This document shows, in pieces, positions 1-5,887 of a DNA stretch of 8,972 bases. The notes beneath the pieces are model-generated. The model saw only the letters and a program-made list of their open reading frames with translations, had not been told where the DNA came from and did not search any database. Each line of letters starts with the position of its first letter. Position 1 is the first letter of the stretch. The position numbers and the translations under genes are program-made. This DNA comes from Methanobacteriota archaeon (lineage in GTDB: Archaea; Halobacteriota; Halobacteria; Halobacteriales; Halalkalicoccaceae), in the NCBI GenBank assembly GCA_022561895.1, contig JADFQH010000105.1, forward strand, positions 1 to 8,972. Reading direction: 5' to 3'.

Positions 1-490
1 CGAGCGCCGCGAGGTTCGGTGCGACCGCCGGTGTGGTTCGTTCGATGAACCCTCTGAGGGTGTCGGCCTCTTCGGCCAGCCCGACGGTTCGAGCGGCCAG
101 CGAGATCGCCCGCTCCTCGACCGCTCCCTCGGGTTCGCGCCCGGCCAGCTCGCGGACGTACCCGACGCCCGATCCGCTTTCCGAAAAGAGGCTACCGCCC
201 CACTCGCCCACCCGCTCGGCGAGTTCGTTTGTGACTCGCTCGGTGTCGTCCATCGCGCGAACCGCGTGGACTAATTGGGCGTCGTCGGCCCGCTCGCGTT
301 CGCGGACTTCCTCGCGGGCGGCTGTGATCGTCGCCTCGCGGAGCTGCTCATAGTACTCCGATTCGTCGGCGGCGAACCCCGACTCGACGGCCAGCGCCGG
401 CCAGTCGTCGGGGGCGTCTGCGCTCCCCTCGCGGATCGCAGGGGCCCCGGAACCGTCCGGTTCGACGTTGGCGAACCATCCTTTGTTCAT
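1..490 (-). CDS. nop5: Nop5 (NOP56/NOP58 family) C/D box sRNP core protein, N-terminal part only
   Basis: Archaeal Nop5 bridges L7Ae and fibrillarin in the C/D box RNP that 2'-O-methylates rRNA and tRNA. The gene runs off the left edge, leaving about 163 N-terminal residues. It starts MNKGWFANVEPDG and continues with an acidic, mostly helical region containing AVESGFAADESEYYEQL near residues 37-53, ERADDAQLVHAVRAMDD in the middle and RTTPAVAPNLAAL at the edge. The last stretch matches the conserved segment that precedes the Nop domain of haloarchaeal Nop5. The catalytic partner fibrillarin (flpA), usually adjacent to nop5, would lie beyond the edge. The ATG is supported by an ATTTAC box centred about 27 bases upstream, suggesting a leaderless mRNA. 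It is transcribed divergently from the acetyltransferase gene. Identification rests on remembered family sequence; the missing C-terminus prevents checking the RNA-binding Nop domain. Confidence 0.85.
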   Translation of the reverse strand, partial: MNKGWFANVEPDGSGAPAIREGSADAPDDWPALAVESGFAADESEYYEQLREATITAAREEVRERERADDAQLVHAVRAMDDTERVTNELAERVGEWGGSLFSESGSGVGYVRELAGREPEGAVEERAISLAARTVGLAEEADTLRGFIERTTPAVAPNLAAL

Positions 491-514
491 GGCCCACTCT
501 ACTCCGGCCGGCGG

Positions 515-520
515 GTAAAT
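515..520 (-). promoter_or_regulatory. Putative TATA box of nop5
   Basis: ATTTAC on the minus strand is centred about 27 bases from the nop5 ATG. That is the spacing expected when the transcript begins at the start codon, as in many haloarchaeal genes. It is based on position and composition only. Confidence 0.45.
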
Positions 521-528
521 CCCTCCGA

Positions 529-534
529 CTTATC
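529..534 (+). promoter_or_regulatory. Putative TATA box of the ArsN2-like gene
   Basis: CTTATC is centred about 26 bases before the ATG at 558. This supports a leaderless transcript starting at that ATG rather than at the second ATG at 564. It lies only about 10 bases from the opposing nop5 TATA-like box, so the two promoters are packed back to back in a 67-base intergenic region. Confidence 0.4.
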
Positions 535-557
535 CTTTCGGGTGCCGAGTTCGAGAG

Positions 558-983
558 ATGGATATGGAACTCGTCGCGGCGGACGACGCGGATCGCCCGT
601 GGATCGCGTCACTACTCGAAGAAAGCGGCCTCCCCACCGATCTCGACGGAACGGAACTCTACACCGCCCACACCGACGGCGAACGGGTCGGCTGCGGCGG
701 CCTCGAAGCTCACGGGTCGGACGCCCTGCTCCGCTCGCTCGCCGTCGATCCCGTTTTTCAGGGAGAAGGTTACGGCCGCGATATCACTGAACGGCTGTGT
801 TCGATCGCCGCTGAGTGCGGCGTCGAGCGGCTCTACCTGTTGACCACGACGGCCGCTGACTTCTTCGAGAAACAGGGGTTCGAGCGAATAGAACGGAACC
901 GGATTTCGGAGCCGATCGCGGAAACGGAGCAGTTCACGACACTGTGTCCCGAGAGTGCGACCTGCATGCGCCGCGAACCGTAG
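558..983 (+). CDS. arsN2: GNAT acetyltransferase, ArsN2-like
   Basis: Probable acetyl-CoA-dependent N-acetyltransferase of 141 residues, close to the usual ArsN2 length. The GNAT core is visible: an N-terminal strand and helix, then RSLAVDPVFQGEGYG at residues 59-73, with the Q-G-E-G-Y-G acetyl-CoA pyrophosphate loop at 68-73. Next comes LYLLTTTAADFFEKQGFERI, the LLTTTA...FF...GF pattern typical of ArsN2. The C-terminus LCPESATCMRR (about 129-139) also matches the ArsN2 ending and carries two cysteines. Some ArsN proteins acetylate organoarsenicals, but no arsenic genes are nearby, so the substrate is unproven. A TATA-like box supports the ATG at 558; the ATG at 564 is an alternative. Its TAG at 981-983 directly abuts the stop codon of the convergent zinc-ribbon gene, with no intergenic base. 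Confidence 0.75.
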   Translation: MDMELVAADDADRPWIASLLEESGLPTDLDGTELYTAHTDGERVGCGGLEAHGSDALLRSLAVDPVFQGEGYGRDITERLCSIAAECGVERLYLLTTTAADFFEKQGFERIERNRISEPIAETEQFTTLCPESATCMRREP

Positions 984-1154
984 CTACTCCATGCGTTCGA
1001 ACGGCTGCTCGCAGCCGTGACAGAAATGCATCGACCGACAGAGCGACGGCCCTTTCGGGTGCTCGCGCTCGGTGTCGGTCGAGCCGCAGTAGGGACACTC
1101 GGCGGGCGAATCGTCCGATCCCCCAGTCGTGACGCTCGGATCCAGCCGTCTCAT
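984..1154 (-). CDS. Small zinc-ribbon protein, equivalent to the C-terminal domain of bacterial PaaD
   Basis: This 56-residue protein has one recognisable domain, a zinc ribbon with CPYC at residues 20-23, a cysteine at 39 and CHGC at 45-48, ending in EQPFERME. From memory, bacterial PaaD ends in the same kind of ribbon (two CxxC pairs, then C-K-E-P-F-D), joined to a DUF59/MIP18 domain. Here the two parts are separate genes. The ATG lies inside an ATGA that is also the stop of the upstream DUF59 gene, so translation is probably coupled by termination and re-initiation. It is the last gene of the paa operon. The likely role is to work with the PaaD DUF59 protein in supplying or inserting metal for the epoxidase; that is inference from the domain relationship. 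The first 18 residues are low-complexity and probably disordered. Confidence 0.8.
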   Translation of the reverse strand: MRRLDPSVTTGGSDDSPAECPYCGSTDTEREHPKGPSLCRSMHFCHGCEQPFERME

Positions 1155-1564
1155 ATGCTCAGTCCGAACTCTCGGAGGTCCGCTTTTCCAGCCTCGGTCA
1201 CCATTTCGAGGGTCCATTCGGGACTCCAGACGAGGCGCACCTCGGCAGAATCGACGCCCTCGGCGCTGGCTGCAGCACCCCGAATGTCGTCTTTCAGCAT
1301 CGAACGGGCCGGACACCCGGTGTAGGTGAGCGTCATCGTCACGGTCGCGTGCGTCTTCTCGTCGATCTCCTCGACTCGAACGTCGTAGATCAGTCCAAGA
1401 TCCACGACGCTGATCGGCATCTCGGGGTCCTCGACTTCGTACAGTGCTTCCCACACCCGGCGCTCGACTCCGGTAGAATCCTCTCCCGTCTTCGGAAACT
1501 CCTCGTGGCCGTCGCCCAATACGTAGTCGGTGTAGGCACACGCGGTCGGCCGGTCGCTGCTCAC
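1151..1564 (-). CDS. paaD: PaaD DUF59/MIP18-family protein, phenylacetyl-CoA epoxidase maturation factor
   Basis: 137 residues. The MIP18/DUF59 domain spans roughly 34-137. Family signatures are VEDPEMPISVVDLGLIYDV (residues 44-62) and LTYTGCPARSML, with the conserved cysteine at 84. The tail EVRLVWSPEWTLEMVTEAG also fits PaaD. MIP18-family proteins take part in Fe-S or diiron centre assembly; PaaD belongs to the paa cluster and is not thought to be a catalytic subunit. The start is a GTG (1562-1564) overlapping the paaC TGA as GTGA. A 30-residue N-terminal stretch (CAYTDYVLGDGHEEF and onward) precedes the domain. The zinc ribbon found at the C-terminus of bacterial PaaD is missing and encoded by the next gene. 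The reading frame of that gene is open across nearly all of paaD, so a frameshift fusion is formally possible, though the ATGA overlap makes separate translation simpler. Confidence 0.9.
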   Translation of the reverse strand: MSSDRPTACAYTDYVLGDGHEEFPKTGEDSTGVERRVWEALYEVEDPEMPISVVDLGLIYDVRVEEIDEKTHATVTMTLTYTGCPARSMLKDDIRGAAASAEGVDSAEVRLVWSPEWTLEMVTEAGKADLREFGLSI

Positions 1565-2340
1565 GCACCCTCACCCCGGAGTCGGGTCGGTTGGTCGAAC
1601 CCGAGTTCGTGATACGTCGCGGTAAACGACTCGTGGAGGTCGAACCAGTCCGCTGTATGGGAGCCGTCGCGTCCCCGAGCGTCGGGCCGCGCTACCTCCT
1701 CGGGTTCCGGTACGGAGAGCCCCAGCGATTCGAGATACGGAATGGTGATCTCGAACCACTCCTCGCGGAGGTCGTCGAGCGACTCGGTGCGCAGGCCCTG
1801 CGAGACGATTTCTTTCTCCTGTTCTCCCGGCTCGAAGATCGAAAGCGCGTGCGGGAACAGTCGGTCGAGTGCGGCCTGCACCCGGTGATGACTCTCGTTG
1901 CCCTCTGCAAGTCGTTCGAGCCAGCTCTGGGCGTGTTCGCGGTGGTAGTTCTCCTCCGAGAGCAGCTTCCCGACCCGTCCCGCGATCGCCGGCTCGCTCG
2001 AATCGACTAGCGCTTCGAGGCGGAGGCGTTCTGCGGTGTCATAGAGGTAGCTCCGCACGACCGGGTCGGCCCAGTCGCCCTCCTCGAAGGCGAGTTCGCA
2101 CAGTGTGCTGTGACGAAAGTCCTCGGGATCGCGCTCCCAGAGCAGATCCTTCTCCTCGTAGCCCCGCTCTTCGAGCACGTCGTACCACAGCCGGGCGTGA
2201 CCGAACTCGTCCTGGGCGATGTTCGCAAGCGCGAGATCTGACTCGATCGTCGGTGCGTAGATCTGCCACTCGGTGTAGCGTTCTGCGATCACGTACTCGT
2301 CGTCCGCGAGCCGAAACAGCAGCTCTTCGAGTGGGGTCAT
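1561..2340 (-). CDS. paaC: Phenylacetyl-CoA epoxidase subunit PaaC
   Basis: 259-residue ferritin-like four-helix-bundle protein of the PA_CAT family, the partner of PaaA in the ring 1,2-phenylacetyl-CoA epoxidase. Visible landmarks are ESDLALANIAQDEFGHAR (33-50), SYLYDTAERLRLEALVDS (97-114) and EENYHREHAQSWLERL (129-144); QSWLERL resembles the SRGWLERL of bacterial PaaC. In bacteria PaaC is regarded as a structural subunit that has lost the metal site. Here E15, E45, H48, D101, E130 and H133 are all present and match the PaaA ligands in type and spacing (see findings). Assignment as PaaC rather than a second PaaA rests on gene order, length and the C-terminal half. The ATG overlaps the paaB stop as ATGA and has a good Shine-Dalgarno upstream. 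The C-terminal 50 residues are rich in acidic residues and Pro. Confidence 0.92.
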   Translation of the reverse strand: MTPLEELLFRLADDEYVIAERYTEWQIYAPTIESDLALANIAQDEFGHARLWYDVLEERGYEEKDLLWERDPEDFRHSTLCELAFEEGDWADPVVRSYLYDTAERLRLEALVDSSEPAIAGRVGKLLSEENYHREHAQSWLERLAEGNESHHRVQAALDRLFPHALSIFEPGEQEKEIVSQGLRTESLDDLREEWFEITIPYLESLGLSVPEPEEVARPDARGRDGSHTADWFDLHESFTATYHELGFDQPTRLRGEGA

Positions 2341-2657
2341 GCTTCCTCCTGTGCTTTCGCCGCCTCGCGCTGTTCTTCCTCGCTCTCTTCGACCTCGGCG
2401 GCGAAGCTCGCGTCGACTCTATTGTACGTCATCGCCCAGCGGTAGGCCTTGTCCGTCGCACCCCCAAAGGCCGCCTCGTCCGAATCCACTTCGCTCACCT
2501 CCTCCTGGGGGACGACCCAGAGGCTGTTCGTCTGCATCCGCCGTCCGTGCTGGATCTGGGCGAACAGCTTCGCCATCTCACGATCCGGCGCGTGGACGTT
2601 CCCGCAGTGTTGGTGGTACTTTCCCGGCTTAGCTTGTCGAAAGACTTCCCAGATCAT
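2337..2657 (-). CDS. paaB: Phenylacetyl-CoA epoxidase subunit PaaB
   Basis: 106-residue small subunit that, in bacteria, binds the PaaA/PaaC core and is needed for activity, probably through assembly and electron transfer. The N-terminus WEVFRQAKPGKYHQHCGNV (3-21) followed by HAPDREMAKLFA matches the family pattern (YEVF.R...G..H.H.GS.HA.D..MAL). SLWVVPQEEV resembles the SIWVV segment of bacterial PaaB. The protein is slightly longer than the usual ~95 residues because of a C-terminal tail of Glu, Gln and Ala, plausibly a haloarchaeal acidic extension. The ATG follows the paaA TAG by one base, and the TGA overlaps the paaC ATG by 4 bases, so stoichiometric co-translation with PaaA and PaaC is likely. 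No alternative in-frame start is better placed. Confidence 0.92.
   Translation of the reverse strand: MIWEVFRQAKPGKYHQHCGNVHAPDREMAKLFAQIQHGRRMQTNSLWVVPQEEVSEVDSDEAAFGGATDKAYRWAMTYNRVDASFAAEVEESEEEQREAAKAQEEA
2345..2350 (-). promoter_or_regulatory. Shine-Dalgarno sequence of paaC inside the end of paaB
   Basis: On the minus strand AGGAGG lies 4 bases before the paaC ATG, within the last codons of paaB. It fixes the paaC start at 2340 and suggests that this internal operon gene uses SD-dependent initiation or re-initiation. The first genes around it appear leaderless or have short leaders. Confidence 0.6.
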
Positions 2658-2658
2658 G

Positions 2659-3597
2659 CTAATCGGCCGCCTGTGGCGCTCTCTGACTTGTTTCCCACGC
2701 GTCCATCGACTCGCGGACCCACGCGACCGCCTCGTGGCGCTTTCGGCGCGAACCGATCTGTTCGTCGCTCCCCTGGAAGTCGTTTTTGGCGATCGTCCAG
2801 AACTCCTCCCAGTCCAGATCGTCGTACTCGAGTTCGTATCTTTCCGAGCGCTCGTCGTACTCGATTTTCGGTACTTCGGGCAGCTCCAACCCGTACTTCT
2901 CGGCCTTCGGAATGTAGGCGTTCAAGAAGGCCTGCCTGAGCTCGTCGTTGCTCACCGTCTTCAATCCCACCTGCTGGGCGAAGTCGTTGTGTTTGCTGTC
3001 CTTGTTCGGCGGGCCGAAGAACTGGACGATTCGGGGCCACCACACGTCGAAGGTTTTCTGTACCTTCTCCTGGTTCGCCCGCGAGCTGCCCATTAGCTCC
3101 CTCAAGATGTCCTCGCCATGTTTGACGTGAAATCCCTCCTCGAAACAGACCTTGTCCATCGCGTGAGCGTAGGGCTCCCAACTGGTCGCCTTGAGGGTGG
3201 CTTGCCGTCGCATCGCACCTCCATCCACGAAGAAGTCGATCATCGGCGCTTCGTACCACGAGTCGACGGGGTAGTGAAAGCAGTTCAGGAACTTCCCCTC
3301 GCCAGCTTCGAGCTCGTCGAGCATCTCCTCGCGCGTCTTCACGCCCAACGTCTCGGCCGCCCGATACAGCAGCTGGGCGTGGCCGATCTCGTCCTGTACT
3401 TTGGCTGTGCACGCGAGCTTCCGATCGAGGCTCGGGGCCTGCCGGGTGAACTGCTTGTCAAGGTAGCCGCCCATTACTTCACTATTTGCGTGAAACTGGA
3501 TCATCCGTGTCGCCGCTTTCCGATACTCCTCGGGCAGGTCGTCCTTCGGGCTGAACGCCCGCGGACCCGCGCGCTCTTTTACCTCCTCGATGTCCAT
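2659..3597 (-). CDS. paaA: Phenylacetyl-CoA epoxidase catalytic subunit PaaA
   Basis: 312 residues, about the length of bacterial PaaA. It is the diiron subunit that inserts one oxygen atom from O2 into the ring of phenylacetyl-CoA to give the ring-1,2-epoxide. Ferritin-like ligands are visible: E40 (HANSEVMGGY), E70 and H73 in QDEIGHAQ, D125 in FFVDGGAMRR, and E154 and H157 in FEEGFHVKHG. The segment FGPPNKDSKHNDF near residues 193-205 and the C-terminal DDLDWEEFW region also fit PaaA. The reading frame stays open 84 codons further upstream, but that stretch crosses the promoter and the divergent gene and is basic and low in family resemblance, so the ATG at 3597 (MDIEEVKERAG) is chosen. It is the first gene of the operon. 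Expression is probably driven from the shared TATA element at 3650-3658 and could be controlled by the divergent HTH_10 protein. Confidence 0.95.
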   Translation of the reverse strand: MDIEEVKERAGPRAFSPKDDLPEEYRKAATRMIQFHANSEVMGGYLDKQFTRQAPSLDRKLACTAKVQDEIGHAQLLYRAAETLGVKTREEMLDELEAGEGKFLNCFHYPVDSWYEAPMIDFFVDGGAMRRQATLKATSWEPYAHAMDKVCFEEGFHVKHGEDILRELMGSSRANQEKVQKTFDVWWPRIVQFFGPPNKDSKHNDFAQQVGLKTVSNDELRQAFLNAYIPKAEKYGLELPEVPKIEYDERSERYELEYDDLDWEEFWTIAKNDFQGSDEQIGSRRKRHEAVAWVRESMDAWETSQRAPQAAD

Positions 3598-3679
3598 GGT
3601 CGATAATGGACGTCCCTCCGCATACCCGTTCACCCGCACATGAGCGGGGTTTAAATAAGACCGGGCGCTACGAACCGCG
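3598..3679. promoter_or_regulatory. Divergent paaA / HTH regulator promoter region
   Basis: This 82-base region holds one clear AT-rich element, TTTAAATAA at 3650-3658. Its centre is about 26 bases before the regulator ATG, the leaderless spacing. The TTTAAA core is palindromic, so it could also serve paaA, giving a leader of about 30 nucleotides. Two symmetric sites could be operators: GGACGTCC, a perfect 8-base palindrome at 3608-3615 just upstream of the paaA start, and CCCGC-acatga-GCGGG at 3633-3648 immediately beside the TATA element. The functional roles are inferred from position. Confidence 0.6.
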
Positions 3680-4333
3680 ATGATCGAGGAGTGTCTCGTC
3701 GTCGAGTTCCGGGTGACGGGCGACGACTGCCCGCTCGCGCGGGCGACTCGGGAGACGAAGGCGACCGTCGACTGTCGCCCGCCGCAGGCCCGCACCGACG
3801 GCAACGCACTGCTTCGCTTCAGCGTCCGTGGGGAGCGCGATGCGCTCACAGAGCGGCTCGATCGCGACGAGCGGATCCGCTACCTGCACGTCTCGCGGGC
3901 GGACGGCACCGCGAACGTCCGGTGTCTCTCGAAGCGGCCCTGCGTGATTCATCGGCTCGTCGACGCGGGCTTCATGGCCGAATCGCTCCAGTACCGCGAC
4001 GGGGCCGAGACGTATCTCGGGGCGGTCGTCGGTCACGACGTGCTCCGGGGCGTACTGGAGGCCGCCGGCGAGGCGATCGGCGTCACGTTGGAGCGGGTCT
4101 ACCCGCTTGGTACGACCGACGACGCGCCGGTCGCCCGGCGATGGGACCTGACGCCAGCACAGGAGGCAGCCCTCGAAACGGCCTTCGAGATGGGCTACTT
4201 CGAGATACCCCGCAAGGCGACCGCAAGCGAGGTCGCCGCCGAGCTCGAGATCGGAAAGTCGGCCTTTCTCGAACGTCTTCGGCGGGGACAGACCACGCTG
4301 TACACCCAGCTCTTTCGCGGCAACAGGAGTTAA
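3680..4333 (+). CDS. Bacterio-opsin activator (HTH_10) family regulator, divergent from paa operon
   Basis: 217-residue DNA-binding regulator. The C-terminal HTH_10 domain spans about 153-211: it opens WDLTPAQEAALETAFEMGYF, the strongly conserved LT..Q..AL..A...GYF pattern, continues with IPRKATASEVAAELEIGKSA and ends in ERLRRGQTTLYTQLF. The N-terminal 150 residues form the family's sensor-like region and contain cysteines at about 17, 32, 82 and 88. No kinase, PAS or GAF motif is obvious. Its position back-to-back with paaA, sharing one TATA-like element, makes it the best candidate for control of phenylacetate degradation and of its own gene. Neither effector nor direction of control can be read from the sequence; phenylacetyl-CoA is an attractive guess by analogy with bacterial PaaX/PaaR, which are unrelated proteins. 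The start ATG is supported by the TATA spacing. Confidence 0.85.
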   Translation: MIEECLVVEFRVTGDDCPLARATRETKATVDCRPPQARTDGNALLRFSVRGERDALTERLDRDERIRYLHVSRADGTANVRCLSKRPCVIHRLVDAGFMAESLQYRDGAETYLGAVVGHDVLRGVLEAAGEAIGVTLERVYPLGTTDDAPVARRWDLTPAQEAALETAFEMGYFEIPRKATASEVAAELEIGKSAFLERLRRGQTTLYTQLFRGNRS

Positions 4334-4378
4334 GTAACGGAGCCGATAGTTTTCGGTAATGATCGTGCGAGGCGAGCC

Positions 4379-5887
4379 ATGAGCGACGAACGAGTGACGG
4401 TCGGTACAGAAAGCGAGAGCGAGAAACCGATCTCCATGCCGGTCGTCCAACTTCTCACCGGCCGTGGATTCATCACCGGCAAGAGCGGGAGCGGGAAATC
4501 CAACACCGCGAGCGTCGTCGTCGAGGAGCTTCTGGAAGCAGGATACCCTGTTCTCATAGTTGATACAGATGGAGAGTACTACGGACTGAAAGAGGAGTAC
4601 GAGCTCCTGCACGCCGGCGCGGACGAGGAGTGTGACATTCAGGTCGGCCCCGAGCACGCAGAGAAGGTCGCCGAACTCGCCTTAGAGGGGAACGTGCCCA
4701 CGATCCTCGACGTCTCGGGCTATCTCGACGAGGACGCTGCGGACGAGTTGCTAAGGGAGACCGCCCGTCACCTCTTCGCGAAGGAGAAGAAGCTGAAAAA
4801 GCCGTTTTTGCTCGTCGTCGAGGAGGTTCACGAGTACATCCCAGAGGGAGGTGGAATGGACGAGACCGGACGAATGCTGATCAAGGTCGGCAAGCGGGGG
4901 CGCAAACACGGGCTCGGTATAGTGGGAATCAGCCAGCGCCCGGCCGACGTAAAGAAGGACTTCATCACGCAGGCGAACTGGCTGGTCTGGCACCGCCTGA
5001 CGTGGGACAACGACACGAAGGTCGTGGGGCGGATCGTCGGCAGCGAGTACGGAAAGCGGGTGGCGGAGCTCGATGCCGGGGAGGCCTTCTTACAAACCGA
5101 TTGGACCGACGAGGACGTTCGCCGGGTCCAGTTCAAGCGAAAACGGACGTTCGACGCGGGCGCGACTCCCGGACTCGACGACTTCGAGCGCCCCGAGCTC
5201 AAGTCGGTAAGCGATGGGCTGGTCGGCGACCTCCAGTCGATCACCGAGAGCGAGCAGCAAGAACGCGAGCGGGTCGCGGAGCTCGAACGCGAACTCACTC
5301 AACGAAATCGGCGGATCGACCAGTTGGAGCGCGAACTCGAATCCGCCCGCGACGTAAGCGAGGCGGCCCGGCAGATGGCCGAGGCCCTCTCGGGCGACTC
5401 ACCGATTCCGTCCGCACAGGCGACGTTTTCGGACGTGGGGATGGACGACGAACTCGACCGACTCAGGTCGGAAAACACCGCGCTCGAAGCCGAGATCGAG
5501 GAGCTACGCGAGCGGCTGGAGAGTCGGGATAGCGAGGAGGACGAACAGTCGTCGGCCGCCTCGTCCGGAAGCGGTGTCGAAACGGAGGACGAATCCGACG
5601 TCGACGCCGAGGCCGCGGGGATCGCCGCCGAGATCGAGGCCGCGAGCCGGCGGTCGCTCTGTAGCAAGACCCAGACGTGGACCGTGATCGAGGCGCTCGC
5701 AGGGCGCGAGGGCGCGACCGCGGATGAGGTCGGATCGGCGGTATCCGCGCCGTTCCAGCACGTCTGGACGCTGCTCATGGAGCTTCGGGGATGTTCCTGT
5801 GTCGAGCGAAGCTCGGACGGGATCTACACGCTCTCGCCCGCCGCGCGCGATCTCGTCCTCGACAGCGCCGATCCGCTCACGCCCTGA
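4379..5887 (+). CDS. HerA-like (DUF87) ATPase with coiled coils and C-terminal winged-helix-like domain
   Basis: 502 residues. The ATPase core comes first: Walker A ITGKSGSGKS at 32-41, LIVDTDGEYYGL at 59-70, Walker B LLVVEE at 144-149, GKRGRKHGLG at 171-180 and the SQRP motif at 185-188, as in HerA/FtsK-class ATPases. Walker A begins only about 30 residues from the start, so the N-terminal HAS barrel of classical HerA is absent. Two heptad-rich coiled coils follow (about 280-338 and 356-383), then a Ser/Glu/Asp-rich linker (384-415). The C-terminal domain (about 425-495) has helix-helix-strand texture like a winged helix, ending IYTLSPAARDLVL. No NurA nuclease is nearby, so a HerA-NurA end-resection role is not supported; a DNA-translocase or chromosome-related role is a family-level guess. 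The gene probably has its own promoter after the regulator (45-base gap), with only a weak AT-rich stretch near 4347-4354. Its stop codon touches the large palindrome. Confidence 0.8.
   Translation: MSDERVTVGTESESEKPISMPVVQLLTGRGFITGKSGSGKSNTASVVVEELLEAGYPVLIVDTDGEYYGLKEEYELLHAGADEECDIQVGPEHAEKVAELALEGNVPTILDVSGYLDEDAADELLRETARHLFAKEKKLKKPFLLVVEEVHEYIPEGGGMDETGRMLIKVGKRGRKHGLGIVGISQRPADVKKDFITQANWLVWHRLTWDNDTKVVGRIVGSEYGKRVAELDAGEAFLQTDWTDEDVRRVQFKRKRTFDAGATPGLDDFERPELKSVSDGLVGDLQSITESEQQERERVAELERELTQRNRRIDQLERELESARDVSEAARQMAEALSGDSPIPSAQATFSDVGMDDELDRLRSENTALEAEIEELRERLESRDSEEDEQSSAASSGSGVETEDESDVDAEAAGIAAEIEAASRRSLCSKTQTWTVIEALAGREGATADEVGSAVSAPFQHVWTLLMELRGCSCVERSSDGIYTLSPAARDLVLDSADPLTP

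Noticed and set aside
984..1574. A long minus-strand frame that joins the zinc ribbon to an upstream stretch, as if one 196-residue protein.
   Set aside because: The upstream part is the shifted frame of paaD and reads as Arg-rich nonsense; only the last 56 residues have a recognisable domain. Kept only as a note on possible frameshifting.
3598..3849. An 84-codon N-terminal extension of PaaA that is open in frame.
   Set aside because: It crosses the TATA element and the start of the divergent regulator, is rich in Arg and Ser unlike haloarchaeal proteins, and bacterial PaaA length fits the ATG at 3597.
3668..4657. A 329-codon minus-strand frame opposite the HTH regulator and the start of the ATPase gene.
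   Set aside because: It is antisense to two well-supported genes and shows no recognisable domain; long shadow frames are common in GC-rich haloarchaeal DNA.
4379..5887. The HerA-like ATPase as part of a HerA-based antiphage system.
   Set aside because: No nuclease, Sir2 or other defence partner is adjacent, and I recall the ATPase core as common in haloarchaea.
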